Assembly (NCBI GenBank): GCA_002005505.1
Contig: KV908489.1
Span: 309,781 to 329,780, forward strand
Direction of reading: 5' to 3'
Origin: Botryococcus braunii
Lineage: Eukaryota; Chlorophyta; Trebouxiophyceae
Length of the DNA stretch: 20,000 nt
This document shows, one piece after another, positions 1 through 9,360 of the stretch (position 1 is the stretch's first letter; every line of letters starts with the position of its first letter). A model generated the notes under the pieces. It was not told the origin of the DNA. It saw only the letters and a list, made by a program, of their open reading frames with translations, and searched no databases. Made by a program: the position numbers and the translations under genes.

Positions 1-59
1 CACGCGCGCGCGAACACACACACGCATACACACACACAGACACTCAACGAGAGAGATGG

Positions 60-142
<83 letters not shown>
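1..142. repeat. Compound microsatellite (CG)n-(CA)n-(GA)n
   Basis: An alternating CG stretch passes into an interrupted CA stretch and then into an almost pure GA run from about 65 to 142. A short G-rich run follows at 143-162. All reading frames through it give only dipeptide repeats such as RE/ER or SL, so no coding is called. The same compound type recurs at 2126, 4400 and 19292. Confidence 0.95.
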
Positions 143-152
<10 letters not shown>

Positions 153-208
153 AGGGGGGGGGCTTCTCCAGGGTGCACGTGGTCAGCAGCTGCTTGACCA
201 GCGGCCCC

Positions 209-376
209 CTCACTGCAACTACAAGTGAACTCACTGCAACTACAAGTGAACTCACTGCAACTACAAGTGAACTCACTGCAACTACAAGTGAATTCACTGC
301 AACTACAAGTGAACTCACTGCAACTACAAGTGAACTCACTGCAACTACAAGTGAACTCACTGCAACTACAAGTGAA
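209..376. repeat. 21-bp minisatellite, 8 copies
   Basis: Eight head-to-tail copies of a 21-bp unit beginning CTCACTGCAACT. Copies are almost identical; one differs by a single base that creates GAATTC. Because 21 is a multiple of three, it reads as a 7-residue repeat (LTATTSE) in one plus frame. That frame continues into neighbouring low-complexity DNA and stops at 430, so coding is not supported. Degenerate (GCAA/GGCA) repeats with roughly 30-bp periodicity follow at about 398-475. Confidence 0.9.
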
Positions 377-493
377 CCCCCCCATCATGTCAGAGCAAGT
401 AAGCGGGCAGGCAAGGGGGCAAGCAAGTAAGTAGGCAGGCAAGGGGGCAAGCACGCAAGCAGGCAGGCAAGGGGGGAGAGGGGATGGGGACAG

Positions 494-614
494 GGCGCCG
501 TACGTGGCCAAGCTGTTGGAGGCGGGGCTGCGGGTGCGGCCCGATCAGCTGCAGGTGGGGAACGGGCGCGAGGCCTGGACCCTGGGGCCGCCCTTCTGGA
601 GGGTACCCGTGCAG
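494..614 (+). CDS. Candidate internal exon A of an unidentified multi-exon gene
   Basis: Forty codons in the frame starting at 495 are non-repetitive, end mainly in G or C, and read like ordinary protein (starts APYVAKLLEAGL, ends PFWRVPVQ). The exon is bounded by CAG at 491-493 as acceptor and by GTCTCG at 615 as donor in phase 0. GTACCC at 603 is an alternative donor, also phase 0. Phase 0 fits the start of the next candidate exon at 2414. The acceptor lacks an obvious polypyrimidine tract; upstream DNA is G-rich. The family is not recognised. Boundaries are less secure than those of the downstream exons, and earlier exons presumably lie to the left of the window. Confidence 0.45.
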
Positions 615-1412
615 GTCTCGGTTCCGAGGTCCGGTCCCGTCTAGACAATCAAGTTCTCTCCACCCCACCATTTTACTCTTCGCTTGTCTGCCCACTCCGG
701 CTCTGAGTTTCCACACCGTCCTCCTCCCCCTTTCTCTCCCCCACCCGTCCATGTCACCACCGTTATCTTGTTTGATCTATCCACTGGGTCCTGAATTGTA
801 CAACGTTCGCCTCCCCTTTTTCTCACCCCCTGTCCACCTCACCACCTGTGTCTTCACTGAACTATTCACTGGGTCCTGATTTGGACACCCCCTTTGTACT
901 TCTCCCCTTCCTCACCACCCAACCAGCTCATAGTCTTTGTCTTGTTTACTCTATCCACTGGGCTCTGAATTTTGACACCGCTCATCTCCCCTTTTTAAAG
1001 CACCTGCCCATCCAAACTGTTGCAGCCTTCACTTGTCTGCTTCGTGGCTCACGAGTCATGAATTAGTCATATTAAATGACTAAATCACAGTCCCTCTGTC
1101 CCCTCTGTCCCCTTTCTTCGCACCAAACCAGCATTCATCCGGCCATCTATCCTGCCGCATACAACCAACCACCCAGCGCGGAACCCCATTCCATGCGCCG
1201 ACCCACCGCCATATCAACGCATCCTGCATTCCGAAAAAACGGTTTTTGGGTCCCTTGGGGGGGGGGGGGGGCGCTAATCCTCAACCTCAAATCCTGTAGG
1301 CCTGCATGCTGTTTCTGCTTCTGCCTGCCGCTGCATCCACAAGGGCTGAGGCATGTGAGGTCCTGTGCCTTTGATCTAACGCAGGTCAGGTGGGCAGCAC
1401 AGTCGTCTTGCA
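615..1412 (+). other. Putative intron 1, 5' part: degenerate 85-89-bp repeats
   Basis: No gene is visible. The stretch is pyrimidine-rich on the plus strand. At least three diverged units share a CTGGGTCCTG-like core at 784, 869 and 958, spaced 85 and 89 bp. A G-run lies at about 1257-1271. Open frames here are short and of low complexity. Confidence 0.5.
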
Positions 1413-1925
1413 TGGTCCCCCACAAGGGAGGTCTTCCAATTCGGTCCATGACCCCCCCCCCCCCCCCAACAGGAGGGTCTCCCTGTTCTGTCCATGCTCC
1501 CCCAACAGGGAGGGTCTCCCTGTTCTGTCCATGCTCCCCCAACAGGGAGGGCCTCCCTGTTCTGTCCATGCTCCCCCAACAGGGAGGGCCTCCCTGTTCT
1601 GTCCATGAACCCCCAACGGGGAGGCCTCCCCTGTTCTGTCCGCGGTCCCCCAACGGGGAGGCCTCCCTGTTCTGTCCATGATCCCCCAACAGGGAGGGCC
1701 TCCCTGTTCTGTCCATGATCCCCCAATGGGGAGGCCTCCCCTGTTCTGTCCGCGGTCCCCCAACGGGGAGGCCTCCCTGTTCTGTCCATGATCCCCCAAC
1801 GGGGAGGCCTCCCTGTTCTGTCCATGATCCCCCAACGGGGAGGCCTCCCTGTTCTGTCCATGATCCCCCAATGGGGAGGCCTCCCCTGTTCTGTCCGCGG
1901 TCCCCCACAGGGAGGCCGTCCTCGC
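1413..1925. repeat. 36-37-bp minisatellite, about 12 copies, palindromic unit
   Basis: About twelve head-to-tail units each contain CTGTTCTGTCC and a near-palindromic GGGGAGGCCTCCC core. Variants of the spacer (CATGATC, CATGCTC, CGCGGTC) recur in blocks: the CGCGGTC variant follows at about 1640, 1750 and 1895, so larger blocks of three or four units have been duplicated. A diverged unit lies at the left edge (about 1413-1450). Long open frames on both strands are a by-product of the repeat. It lies in putative intron 1. Confidence 0.93.
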
Positions 1926-2125
1926 TCCTCCAAGGCTCCTGCTGCCCCTCAGGGAGGCCTCCCTGCTCTCGGTACCCCTATCGTGAAGAAATCATTCAGC
2001 TGCCACATACGTTGTGTGGGCAAACAAGGCCATTTCAGGCCTCTCCCGCCTGTAGGCGGCTGACCAACCCCTTCCATGTTAAACGCCGCAGCTTTGTCTG
2101 TGTGCATGCATCTTTTGTGTGTGCT

Positions 2126-2276
<151 letters not shown>

Positions 2277-2413
2277 ATGGAAGGGATGGGGGAGGAAAGA
2301 TGGAGGGAAAAGCGGGATATGTTGCGAGGTAGAGAGAAAGGTGGGGGCAAGGGTTGGGGAGGGGCGAAAGATTCTGCTTGAAGGGCGCGGTGAGAAGTGG
2401 ATTGGCGGGGCAG

Positions 2414-2524
2414 GTGGCGGAGGAGAGCGCGGGCAGGGAGAGGGTGAGGCGGGCGCTCCTGCAGGCCCTGGCTGTCTGTTCCATCTGCTGCCTCCTGTTC
2501 TTCATGTGCTTGACGGGGCGCCTG
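2414..2524 (+). CDS. Candidate exon B, membrane-like segment
   Basis: Thirty-seven codons follow a CAG acceptor at 2411-2413 and end at a GTACAC donor at 2525, phase 0 on both sides. The first half is charged (VAEESAGRERVRR). It is followed by about 22 mostly hydrophobic, Cys-rich residues starting ALLQALAVCSICC, consistent with one transmembrane helix. Third positions are strongly G/C. An alternative acceptor (CAG at 2434-2436) would shorten the exon and change its phase. Basic residues before a hydrophobic stretch recall the first helix of several transporter families, but no diagnostic motif is present and no family is claimed. Confidence 0.55.
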
Positions 2525-2529
2525 GTACA

Positions 2530-3160
2530 CATCCCCCTTCCCCCCCACAACAGCCTCCGCCCCCCTTCCCCCCCACAACAGCCTCCTCCCCCCTTCCCCC
2601 CCACAACAGCCTCCACCCCCCTTGCCCCCCACAACAGCCTCCGGCCCCTTCCCCCCCACAACAGCCTCCGCCCCCCTTCCCCCCACAACAGCCTCCGGCC
2701 CCCTTTCCCCCCACAACAGCCTCCGCCCCCCTTCCCCCCCACAACAGCCTCCGGCCCCCTTCCCCCCCACAACAGCCTCCGCCCCCTTCCCCCCCACAAC
2801 AGCCTCCGCCCCCTTCCCCCCCACAACAGCCTCCGTCCCCCTTCCCCCCCACAACAGCCTCCGCCCCCTTCCCCCCCACAACAGCCTCCGCCCCCTTCCC
2901 CCCCCCCCCCCCCCCCCCCCCACAACAGCCTCCGCCCCCTTCCCCCCCACAACAGCCTCCGCCCCCCTTCCCCCCCACAACAGCCTCCGCCCCCTTCCCC
3001 CCCACAACAGCCTCCGCCCCCTTCCCCCCCACAACAGCCTCCGCCCCCTTCCCCCCACAACAGCCTCCGCCCCCCCCCCCCCCCCCCCCCCCCCCCACAA
3101 CAGCCTCCGCCCCCTTCCCCCCCACAACAGCCTCCGCCCCCTTCCCCCCCACAACACCGT
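2530..3160. repeat. 26-28-bp C-rich minisatellite, about 21 copies
   Basis: About twenty-one units share the core ACAACAGCCTCCGCC separated by runs of C. Two units carry expanded C-runs (about 2897-2921 and 3070-3096). The complementary strand is correspondingly G-rich and could form G-quadruplexes. The long open frames on both strands (proline-rich or glycine-rich) are repeat artefacts. The array starts a few bases after the exon B donor, at the 5' end of putative intron 2. Confidence 0.95.
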
Positions 3161-3195
3161 CTTTTCTGCCTCATGTTTCCTCCTGGAGTACTTGC

Positions 3196-3312
<117 letters not shown>

Positions 3313-3431
3313 GCATTTCCACGGCATTCTTCATTTCATTCTATTGCATTCGGCCCCCATGCATGCTTTGTGTATTCCCTGGCAATCCGTCCTCTGCATT
3401 CTTCATTTTGTTCCCCTGCATTCTTTTATGC

Positions 3432-4007
3432 GGGAGCGTCCAAAGGGTTCCTGCCCCTAGTGGGGGGCTGGGGGAGCGTCCAAAGGGTTCCTGCCCCTAG
3501 TGGGGGGGCTGGGGGAGCGTCCAAAGGGTTCCTGCCCCTAGTGGGCGGGCTGGGGGAGCGTCCAAGGGGTTCCTGCCCTTAGTGGTTGGGTTGGGGGAGC
3601 GTCCAAAGGGTTCCTGCCCCTAGTGGGGGGGCTGGGGGAGCGTCCAAAGGGTTCTTGCCCCTAGTGGTGTGGTTGGGGGAGCGTCCAAAGGGTTCCTGCC
3701 CCTAGTGGGGGGGCTGGGGGAGCGTCCAAAGGGTTCCTGCCCCTAGTGGTGTGGTTGGGGGAGCGTCCAAAGGGTTCCTGCCCCTAGTGGGGGGGCTGGG
3801 GGAGCGTCCAAAGGGTTCCTGCCCCTAGTGGGGGGGCTGGGGGAGCGTCCAAAGGGTTCCTGCCCTAGTGGGGGCTGGGGGAGTGTCCAAAGGGTTCCTG
3901 CCCCAAGTGGGGGGGCTGGGGGAGCGTCCAAAGGGTTCCTGCCCCTAGTGGGGGGGGCTGGGGGAGCGTCCAAAGGGTTCCTGCCCCTAGTGGGGTGTTG
4001 GGGGAGC
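3432..4007. repeat. 41-bp G-rich minisatellite, 14 copies, each with an acceptor-like site
   Basis: Fourteen head-to-tail units of about 41 bp start near GGGAGCGTCCAAAGGG and include TTCCTGCCCCTAG, followed by a G-run. Units differ by small indels in the G-run and a few substitutions (for example GTGTCC near 3883). TTCCTGCCCCTAG resembles a 3' splice site (pyrimidine tract plus AG). The array ends about 10 bp before the exon C acceptor. It fills the 3' third of putative intron 2. Confidence 0.94.
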
Positions 4008-4017
4008 GGGCCTGCAG

Positions 4018-4150
4018 GCAAAGCTGATGAAGCCCGTGACCAAGTATCTCACCCGTAAGTCCTCCTTCGACTATGAGCAAGCGCAGTCCTTGGCCGGTCA
4101 GGAGGCCATCATAGTCACCAGCAACTCTCTCGGGGGTGTCACCTCCCACA
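4018..4150 (+). CDS. Candidate exon C of the same unidentified gene
   Basis: Forty-four codons plus one base. The exon begins after CTGCAG (acceptor at 4016-4017), in phase 0 to match exon B, and ends before a consensus GTGAGT donor at 4151 in phase 1. The peptide starts AKLMKPVTKYLTRKSS and ends SLGGVTSH, with no stop and mostly G/C third positions. It is non-repetitive, unlike everything around it. An alternative acceptor (CCCTAG ending at 3990) is also in phase 0 and would add nine residues derived from the last minisatellite unit. The function is unknown. The phase match to exon D is the strongest evidence that this is a real exon. Confidence 0.65.
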
Positions 4151-4380
4151 GTGAGTGCACTCCTACCCCTATGGCTCTCTATTGTAGTGCGGCTGATGGT
4201 GGGGGGGCAGCCCGCCCCCTCCCTCCATTTGGCTCCCTCCCTTGAGCTCCCTCCCTCGGGCTTCCTCCCTCAGGCTCCCTTCTTTGGACTCCCTCCATCG
4301 GGCTCCCTCCCTCCATGGGCGGGCCTTCCCCCCAGACGCCCCTCCCTCAATTGCTCCGTTCGTCCCTCCCTCACTCTGTC
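4151..4380 (+). other. Putative intron 3, 5' part with short CTCCCTCC repeats
   Basis: After the GTGAGT donor, about 4205-4325 holds irregular 17-19-bp repeats built on GGGCTCCCTCCCTC. Nothing coding is seen. Confidence 0.5.
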
Positions 4381-4675
<295 letters not shown>

Positions 4676-5059
4676 CCCTCCCCCCCGGCAATGAGTGTCT
4701 GTTTCTTCACCAATCATCATCATCCAGCCCCATCTCCTTCTCTCGGCCCCCCCCCCCATCTCTCTCCCGATGGGAATGTAGAGGACGTCTGCAGACGCCG
4801 CCAACTGCACGCGACCGAAGTTCCAAGGTGACCGAGAGAGTTCGGCTGCGTCAGAAACCAGGGTTGACGAAGATGGCCATGTCAAGACCCCAATTTCCCC
4901 CCGAACAACCCATTGTGCTCCCTCCTGCCTCTCTAAAAAAAGGACAAGAGACTTAGATTTCTAAGGCTCCTTCCAGTAGAAGACGAGACAATGTCTGCCA
5001 GACAGTAATTTGCATAAATGAATGAATCAATGAATTCATGGCGGGGACGGGACACGCAG
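4676..5059 (+). other. Putative intron 3, 3' part
   Basis: Unique sequence with no gene seen. It ends in CACGCAG, used as the acceptor of exon D (AG at 5058-5059). No clear pyrimidine tract precedes this acceptor. Confidence 0.4.
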
Positions 5060-5280
5060 GGGAAGTGGGAGCGGTGTTGACCATGTCGCGGGCGTCGAGC
5101 GCGGGGTATCCCGTACAAGCGGGCAACGGGCTGATGCAGAGAGCCAGCTCAGCAAACCTGGCCAGCCCCGGATTCAACGGCAGCTACCCGCACCCGATGT
5201 ACCCCAACCGCAAGCCGCACGGGCCGGACGAGCGCGTCGACATCCTCAACGGCTTCAATTACACCGCCTACATGCACTGA
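5060..5280 (+). CDS. Candidate terminal exon D, C-terminal tail with stop
   Basis: Two bases (GG) complete the codon begun by the last base of exon C, giving AGG (Arg). The frame then runs 72 codons to TGA at 5278-5280. The peptide is hydrophilic and rich in Ser, Gly, Asn and Pro. It contains two RASSA motifs (in SRASSAGYP and QRASSANLA), which fit basophilic-kinase or 14-3-3 type R-x-x-S sites (inference). It ends NGFNYTAYMH. Codons are G/C-ending. An ATG at 5038 opens the same frame, so a short separate gene is the alternative. The exact phase fit with exon C favours a terminal exon of a membrane-protein gene whose cytosolic tail this would be. The last codons lie inside the first unit of the 24-bp repeat. 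Confidence 0.65.
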
Positions 5281-5430
5281 GCCTGTGCGGGTTGCACGCA
5301 CTGGGCCTGTACCGCCTGCATGCACTGGGCATGAACCGCCTGCATGCACTGAGCATGTACCGCCTGCAGGCATTGTGTATGTACCGCATGCATGCTCTGA
5401 TTCTGTACCGCCTACATGCATGAGCCTGCA
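5263..5430. repeat. 24-bp tandem repeat beginning inside the coding end
   Basis: Seven consecutive 24-bp units start at 5263, 5287, 5311, 5335, 5359, 5383 and 5407. The consensus begins ACCGCCTGCATGCACTG. The first unit encodes T-A-Y-M-H-stop of exon D. In units 2 and 3 the TGA position is TGG; unit 3 has its own in-frame TGA at 5332-5334. Confidence 0.9.
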
Positions 5431-6290
5431 GAAGGTCGCGCATATAGACCTCTGCGTAGGGGGTTTCAGGATTGGGGTCTGAACTGCCGTCAGAAGTTTG
5501 CGCTTATTTGCCTGCCTAGCGGGTTTCAGGATTGGGGTTTGCACTGTGCGGCCTACTGCACTGAGCCTGACTGCCTACATGCACTGAGTCTGGCCCAGGC
5601 GGTCGCGCTTATATGCCTGCCTAGGGGGTTTCAGGATCGAGGTTTGCACTGCACCGCCTACTGCACTGAGCCTGCAGGAGTTTGCGCTTATATGCCTGCC
5701 TAGGGGGTTCTAGGATTGGGGTTTTTATTATGCCGCCTACGTGCACAGACCTAGAGGAGGAGCTTGCAATTATATATCTGCCTGCGGGTTTTTCTGGGTC
5801 AAGGGTCTTAAATGTACTAAATGAGACAAGCACGGACCTTCCCGAGGTGGCTGCGGGTTATATGCTTGCCCTATAGCGTTTTGAGGTACAGTGGTCTCAA
5901 CTGCACGGCCAACATGCACTGAGACTGCAGGGAGAGGTCGTGCTTATGTGCCTGCCCATGGGGTTTTCGGATTGGGCTTTGAACCGTACCGCCTACATGC
6001 AGTGAGCCTGCAACAGGACATCGTGCATAGATGCCTGCCAGGGGGTTTTAGGAATGGGGTCTGAACTATACGGCCTACATGCACCGGCCCCGCAAGAGGT
6101 CACACTTGTACAACTTCCTTTCGGTTGTTAGGTTCGGGTTTGGATCTGTACCGTGTACATGCGCTGACCTTGCAGGAAGTAGGTCGCACTTATACACATA
6201 GCATACGGGTAATTATATTTATTACTAATTAGGGTTACGGGTTTGAACTGCACCGCCTCCATGCAAGTGAGCCTGCAGGAGGGAGTTGTG
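5410..6290. repeat. Degenerate 80-105-bp satellite derived from the 24-bp unit
   Basis: About ten diverged units combine an ACCGCCTACATGCACTGAG block with a block around GTCGCGCTTATATGCC and GGGGGTTTCAGGATTGGGG. The second block recurs near 5459, 5520, 5624, 5702, 5786, 5872, 5958, 6040, 6121 and 6226. Divergence rises to the right. The last recognisable ACCGCC block is at about 6252. Confidence 0.8.
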
Positions 6291-7480
6291 GGCAGAGAGC
6301 AGCGAGATGCATGTCCCAGAAGTGCTGCACGAGGTGGCTGTGCTCTCTGTACTGTACTGACAGGTCTGGACTGTGCTGACTTGTCCGTTGGGGGGGGGGG
6401 GGCGGGCGGGAAGTGCTTGGTCTCCTTGGCTTGCCACTCCCCCACTGGGGACCACTCCAGATGATGTGGGCTTGGAAAGCCCCAATCTGGGAACGCCACC
6501 CCAGGAAACGCATCCTTGAAATGGAAATAAAGTCTTACTGATGATCGCTTTGCGGGAAGCCGATGTGCTCTGACCGGGCAGGAGGTTTCCCGGGTGTGCT
6601 ATGACCGCCAAACTAACTATGGTATCAGTATACTAGTATCATAACACTCAGGAATATATCTCGTGTACACCAATATCACAACATCGTAGTATTAATACGG
6701 ACTGAGGAATGTCCTAATGCCGCTCGGAAGAGAAAGGGCGCTTAGCTTGCATAGAATGTGCCTGGGTAGTTACGTCATTTAAAAAGTAATTACAGACAGC
6801 TTTCAGTTGGTTGCAACGAACTAAGTTATTTGGAAGTAAACTAGTTGGTTGCAAACCAATTGGCCCCTGGATCTGGCCCGGAGGTTTTGGGGGCTATGGC
6901 AGGCCTGGTCACCTATAGGGCGCCCGTTGGTCAGGGAGACCTTTCAAAAATTCGTGAAACGGGGTCGTGAAGCAGGTGTAAACATCCAATAAGGTACGAA
7001 AAAGGCAAAGGCATGGCTTGCAGTTTGGGGTGGCGCATGGGGACTCAAGATACCCTTTGAAAAGCGTTCAGGCGTCCTTATGGACATTTCGGGCGTCCGT
7101 CCGAGTTCTGAAACACCAGAGAGAAGTTTGTTAGGTCCGTCGCAGCGGAATCAAGCGGATGCGCTGATTCCTCTCGCAGCTGCGGTGTATCTACACACGT
7201 GCGCACGTCGCATGCAGACGTGCGGCAACCGCGCGGAAGTCAGTAAGTTGGGAATTTGGTTTGTCTGTCATTTGTTTTTTTGCTTTTAAGGTCATTGTCA
7301 AAATTAGGAGGATACCTGGAATCTGGCTTGTCTGGAACATCCGTTTGAGCTGTCCCTTCGAAAGAATGCATATATGGACGTTTATCCCCCAGCTGGGTGA
7401 TATGGGGGGGGGGGGGTTTAGCCTGTGGGATAAACGATGTATTTTCTCGGCTACTCTGCGCTGCACCCTGAGGCCTCTCA
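6291..7480. other. Non-coding stretch, no gene seen
   Basis: Unique, mixed-composition sequence. There is a G-run at about 6391-6402 and a direct repeat of AGTTGGTTGCAA near 6806 and 6842. AATAAA at 6526-6531 could be a polyadenylation signal, possibly for the gene to the left, but nothing else supports that. Short open frames show no recognisable protein. Confidence 0.5.
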
Positions 7481-7580
7481 TATTCCCCGCCTTAACTCCA
7501 TATCCCTCGCCTTAACTCCATACCCCCCCTCCTTAATTCCATATCCCCCGCCTTAACTCCTCATCCCCCGCCTTATCCGC
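7481..7580. repeat. 20-bp tandem repeat, about 5 copies
   Basis: Units with the core CGCCTTAACTCCATATCCC recur at about 7488, 7508, 7529, 7549 and 7569, with small changes. Confidence 0.85.
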
Positions 7581-7635
7581 AGCTTCCTTCTGGTATCCCC
7601 CAGCTTCATGCCCATGTCAGCCTGCTCAAGGAACG

Positions 7636-7673
7636 TAACTTTTTTTCCTTCTGTACAGAAGGAAAAAAAGTTA
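7636..7673. repeat. Perfect 38-bp palindrome
   Basis: The two 19-base arms are exact reverse complements with no spacer. The centre is CTGTACAG at 7651-7658; the left arm is T-rich and the right arm A-rich. It can extrude as a cruciform. Confidence 0.9.
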
Positions 7674-7681
7674 ACATGTTT

Positions 7682-7728
7682 TCGAGTGGGATTTGAACCC
7701 ATGTCCAAACATGGGTCCCAAAACTCGA
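7682..7728. repeat. Bulged hairpin next to the palindrome
   Basis: Nested inverted repeats: TCGAG/CTCGA outside, TGGG/CCCA next, and ACCCATGT/ACATGGGT inside with a CCAA loop. One side carries an ATTTGA bulge. On the minus strand it contains GGTTCAAATCC, which resembles a tRNA B-box, but no full tRNA fold can be drawn. Confidence 0.7.
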
Positions 7729-8637
7729 GATGGACGTCACGTACCCATTCTAGGGTATGCAGATGATCTCAAGTTACTGGCCACCACTTGGATGGAAATG
7801 CAGTGTTTACTACAGGCTGCGGCAAAATGGTGTGCATTGACCTTTATGGAAATACAAGATAGTAAGTGCCTCGCACTGGTGTTTCCTGAGGGGGCAATAG
7901 ACCTTGCCAGTCAACCATGCACATATAAGGGGGCGCCCCTAAAAGCGGTTACACAGTGTCGCCACCTGGGGATAGTCATTTCTTCAGTGACAGGTGTGGG
8001 TGAAACTTAAGGCCGATTCGAAGTTAAATACTGTTGTCTCTTCCAGTTAGTGTTAGGCGTGTTAGGCAATTTTTTAAGTTTCGTCTTGGAGTCCATGACT
8101 CACCTATAGATGTAGGAAGACGCACCCATATCCCCCGTTCAGAGCGTTTATGTGACATGTGTGGCATAGCGGTGGGGGATGAGCATCATTTTGTGTTTCA
8201 TTGCCCTTCACTTACTCAGGTTCGTGACCGCTATCCACATTTGTTCTCGTCCCCCTCGTGGTCACTACGTAACTTCATTTGACAAGAGGATCAGGTTGCG
8301 GTTTTTAACTTTAGATTTGATGCATTCCAGGCCCGTCAAGTGTTTCAGCGGCGGTGACTTGGCCATTCTCCATTATCAAGTTATCGGTATTGTTATCCGT
8401 GTTCTAGCATAGTATTATTCCAACTAGGTTCTCACATACCGTGGTTTTATCCTTCTGCATCTCATCATGCCGTCTGGGCTGGATTGATGTAATTCTCTCT
8501 TTCTTCTCCTTTCTCCTCGTCGGCAGTGCTGGCAGCACACCACCCATCCGCACTTTTGGACAAAGAGCCACATTGAACCTTGTATATGTACTGCAGAGCC
8601 TGCTTTCACAAACAACGTCTTAAACGCAAAAAAAAAA
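7693..8637 (+). pseudogene. Dead LINE (non-LTR retrotransposon) 3' fragment
   Basis: The frame 7693-8010 encodes the palm of a non-LTR reverse transcriptase: GYADDLKLLATT, with the YADD catalytic motif at 7756-7767, then the thumb region ending in RHLGIVIS. After only 24 bases, a second frame (8034-8357) encodes the typical C-terminal zinc motif of LINE pol: CDMCG, then EHHFVFHCP. This frame has a premature TGA at 8280-8282, after which similarity-like sequence (QEDQVAVFNF) continues to TGA at 8355-8357. A 3' UTR follows and ends in ten A residues (8628-8637). The fingers domain and everything upstream are missing, as is the region between the thumb and the zinc motif. It is therefore 5'-truncated, internally deleted and non-functional. 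No clear target-site duplication was found. Confidence 0.8.
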
Positions 8638-8938
8638 TGAAAGTTTACAATTCTGAACCCAAAGCAGGGGTCTGTGGGTTCCCTTGATCGTTTTTTATCA
8701 TTCCGACAGTGAACACTGCTCGGATTCCCGACCTCGGTAGATCACGATTCATGGAAAAAAGACGGGGTTGTCGTATGCACCATCCAAGCATGATTTGTAT
8801 GTTATGTTGTATATTACCAGGTTCATAATTATGTTCTGTTAGTCACGGAGTTCTGTGGCGTCTACGGATCCCGACGAGGACCTACGTTATACAAACAAAT
8901 GTGTTTACAACACTCATATCACCTGCCTGGTAGGTGAA
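8638..8938. other. Non-coding spacer
   Basis: Unique AT-richer sequence between the LINE tail and the hairpin element. I see no gene, repeat or RNA. Confidence 0.5.
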
Positions 8939-9098
8939 TATGTTATCTACCGGCTAGCCCGCGCTCGGGATCTGGGATTTCCAAGAAACCTCGGTTCCGC
9001 CTCGGCTTCGCCTCGGCTCCACCTCGGTTTCTAGGAAATCCCAGCTCCCTCGGAGCCGGAGCCGGGACATATTCGGCGTATCCCCCTCCCAGCCCCGG
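8939..9098. mobile_element. Left part of a hairpin (MITE-like) element split by the retrotransposon
   Basis: The element starts at the terminal repeat TGTTATCTACCGGCTAGCC (8941-8959). Its exact reverse complement is at 16864-16882, on the far side of the retrotransposon. TA flanks both ends, fitting a TA target duplication as in Tc1/mariner-like elements. Inside, 8972-8990 and 9026-9044 form a 19-bp stem with one mismatch. Four 11-bp repeats of the CCTCGGCTTCG type (8989-9032) fill the loop. Without the insertion the element would be about 179 bp and has no coding capacity. Confidence 0.75.
9094..9098. repeat. Target-site duplication CCCGG, left copy
   Basis: CCCGG directly precedes the left LTR and is repeated at 16861-16865 directly after the right LTR. 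Five base pairs is usual for Ty3/Gypsy integrases. Confidence 0.9.
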
Positions 9099-9359
9099 TG
9101 TAGCATTTCCTAGGGTATAATGCTCTAGTATGGTCCTTGGCATTGCTCATTGACTTGCCATGTGATCTGGGTTCGCAGTACAACCTCGCTCAGGTAGTTC
9201 GCTCGGTTGCCCGACTACGCGTCTGAGGCAGTACAGTATAATTCAACCCACCCTGGGTTTAAGAGTGGGCTTGCGAATCAATCATGTAACACTCTTTCGT
9301 TGCACACCACGAACGTCTCACTGTCTCATAAAAACCTCTTCCGCTTAGTTAACGCTACA
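9099..9359 (+). repeat. 5' LTR of the chromovirus
   Basis: 261 bp, starting TGTAGC and ending GCTACA, a perfect 6-bp terminal inverted repeat. It is identical at every base to 16600-16860. A TATAAT-like box lies near 9237 and is a candidate promoter element. Confidence 0.97.
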
Positions 9360-9360
9360 G

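Noticed and set aside
209..376. CRISPR-like array
   Set aside because: Units are contiguous with no unique spacers, and the DNA is eukaryotic; it is a simple minisatellite.
1147..1933. Long minus-strand frames of G/W/T-rich repeats
   Set aside because: They are translations of the 36-bp minisatellite; all three frames are open because the unit lacks stops.
5149..5833. Minus-strand frames over the satellite downstream of exon D
   Set aside because: Repeat-derived (ACRRY and GGT-type repeats) and antisense to the better-supported exon.
7080..7289. 69-residue plus-strand frame
   Set aside because: Short, ends in low-complexity F/C, and has no supporting signal.
7675..7785. Minus-strand tRNA gene or tRNA-derived SINE head
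   Set aside because: A B-box-like GGTTCAAATCC exists, but there is no acceptor stem, D arm or anticodon arm, and the region is explained by a hairpin and by LINE coding.
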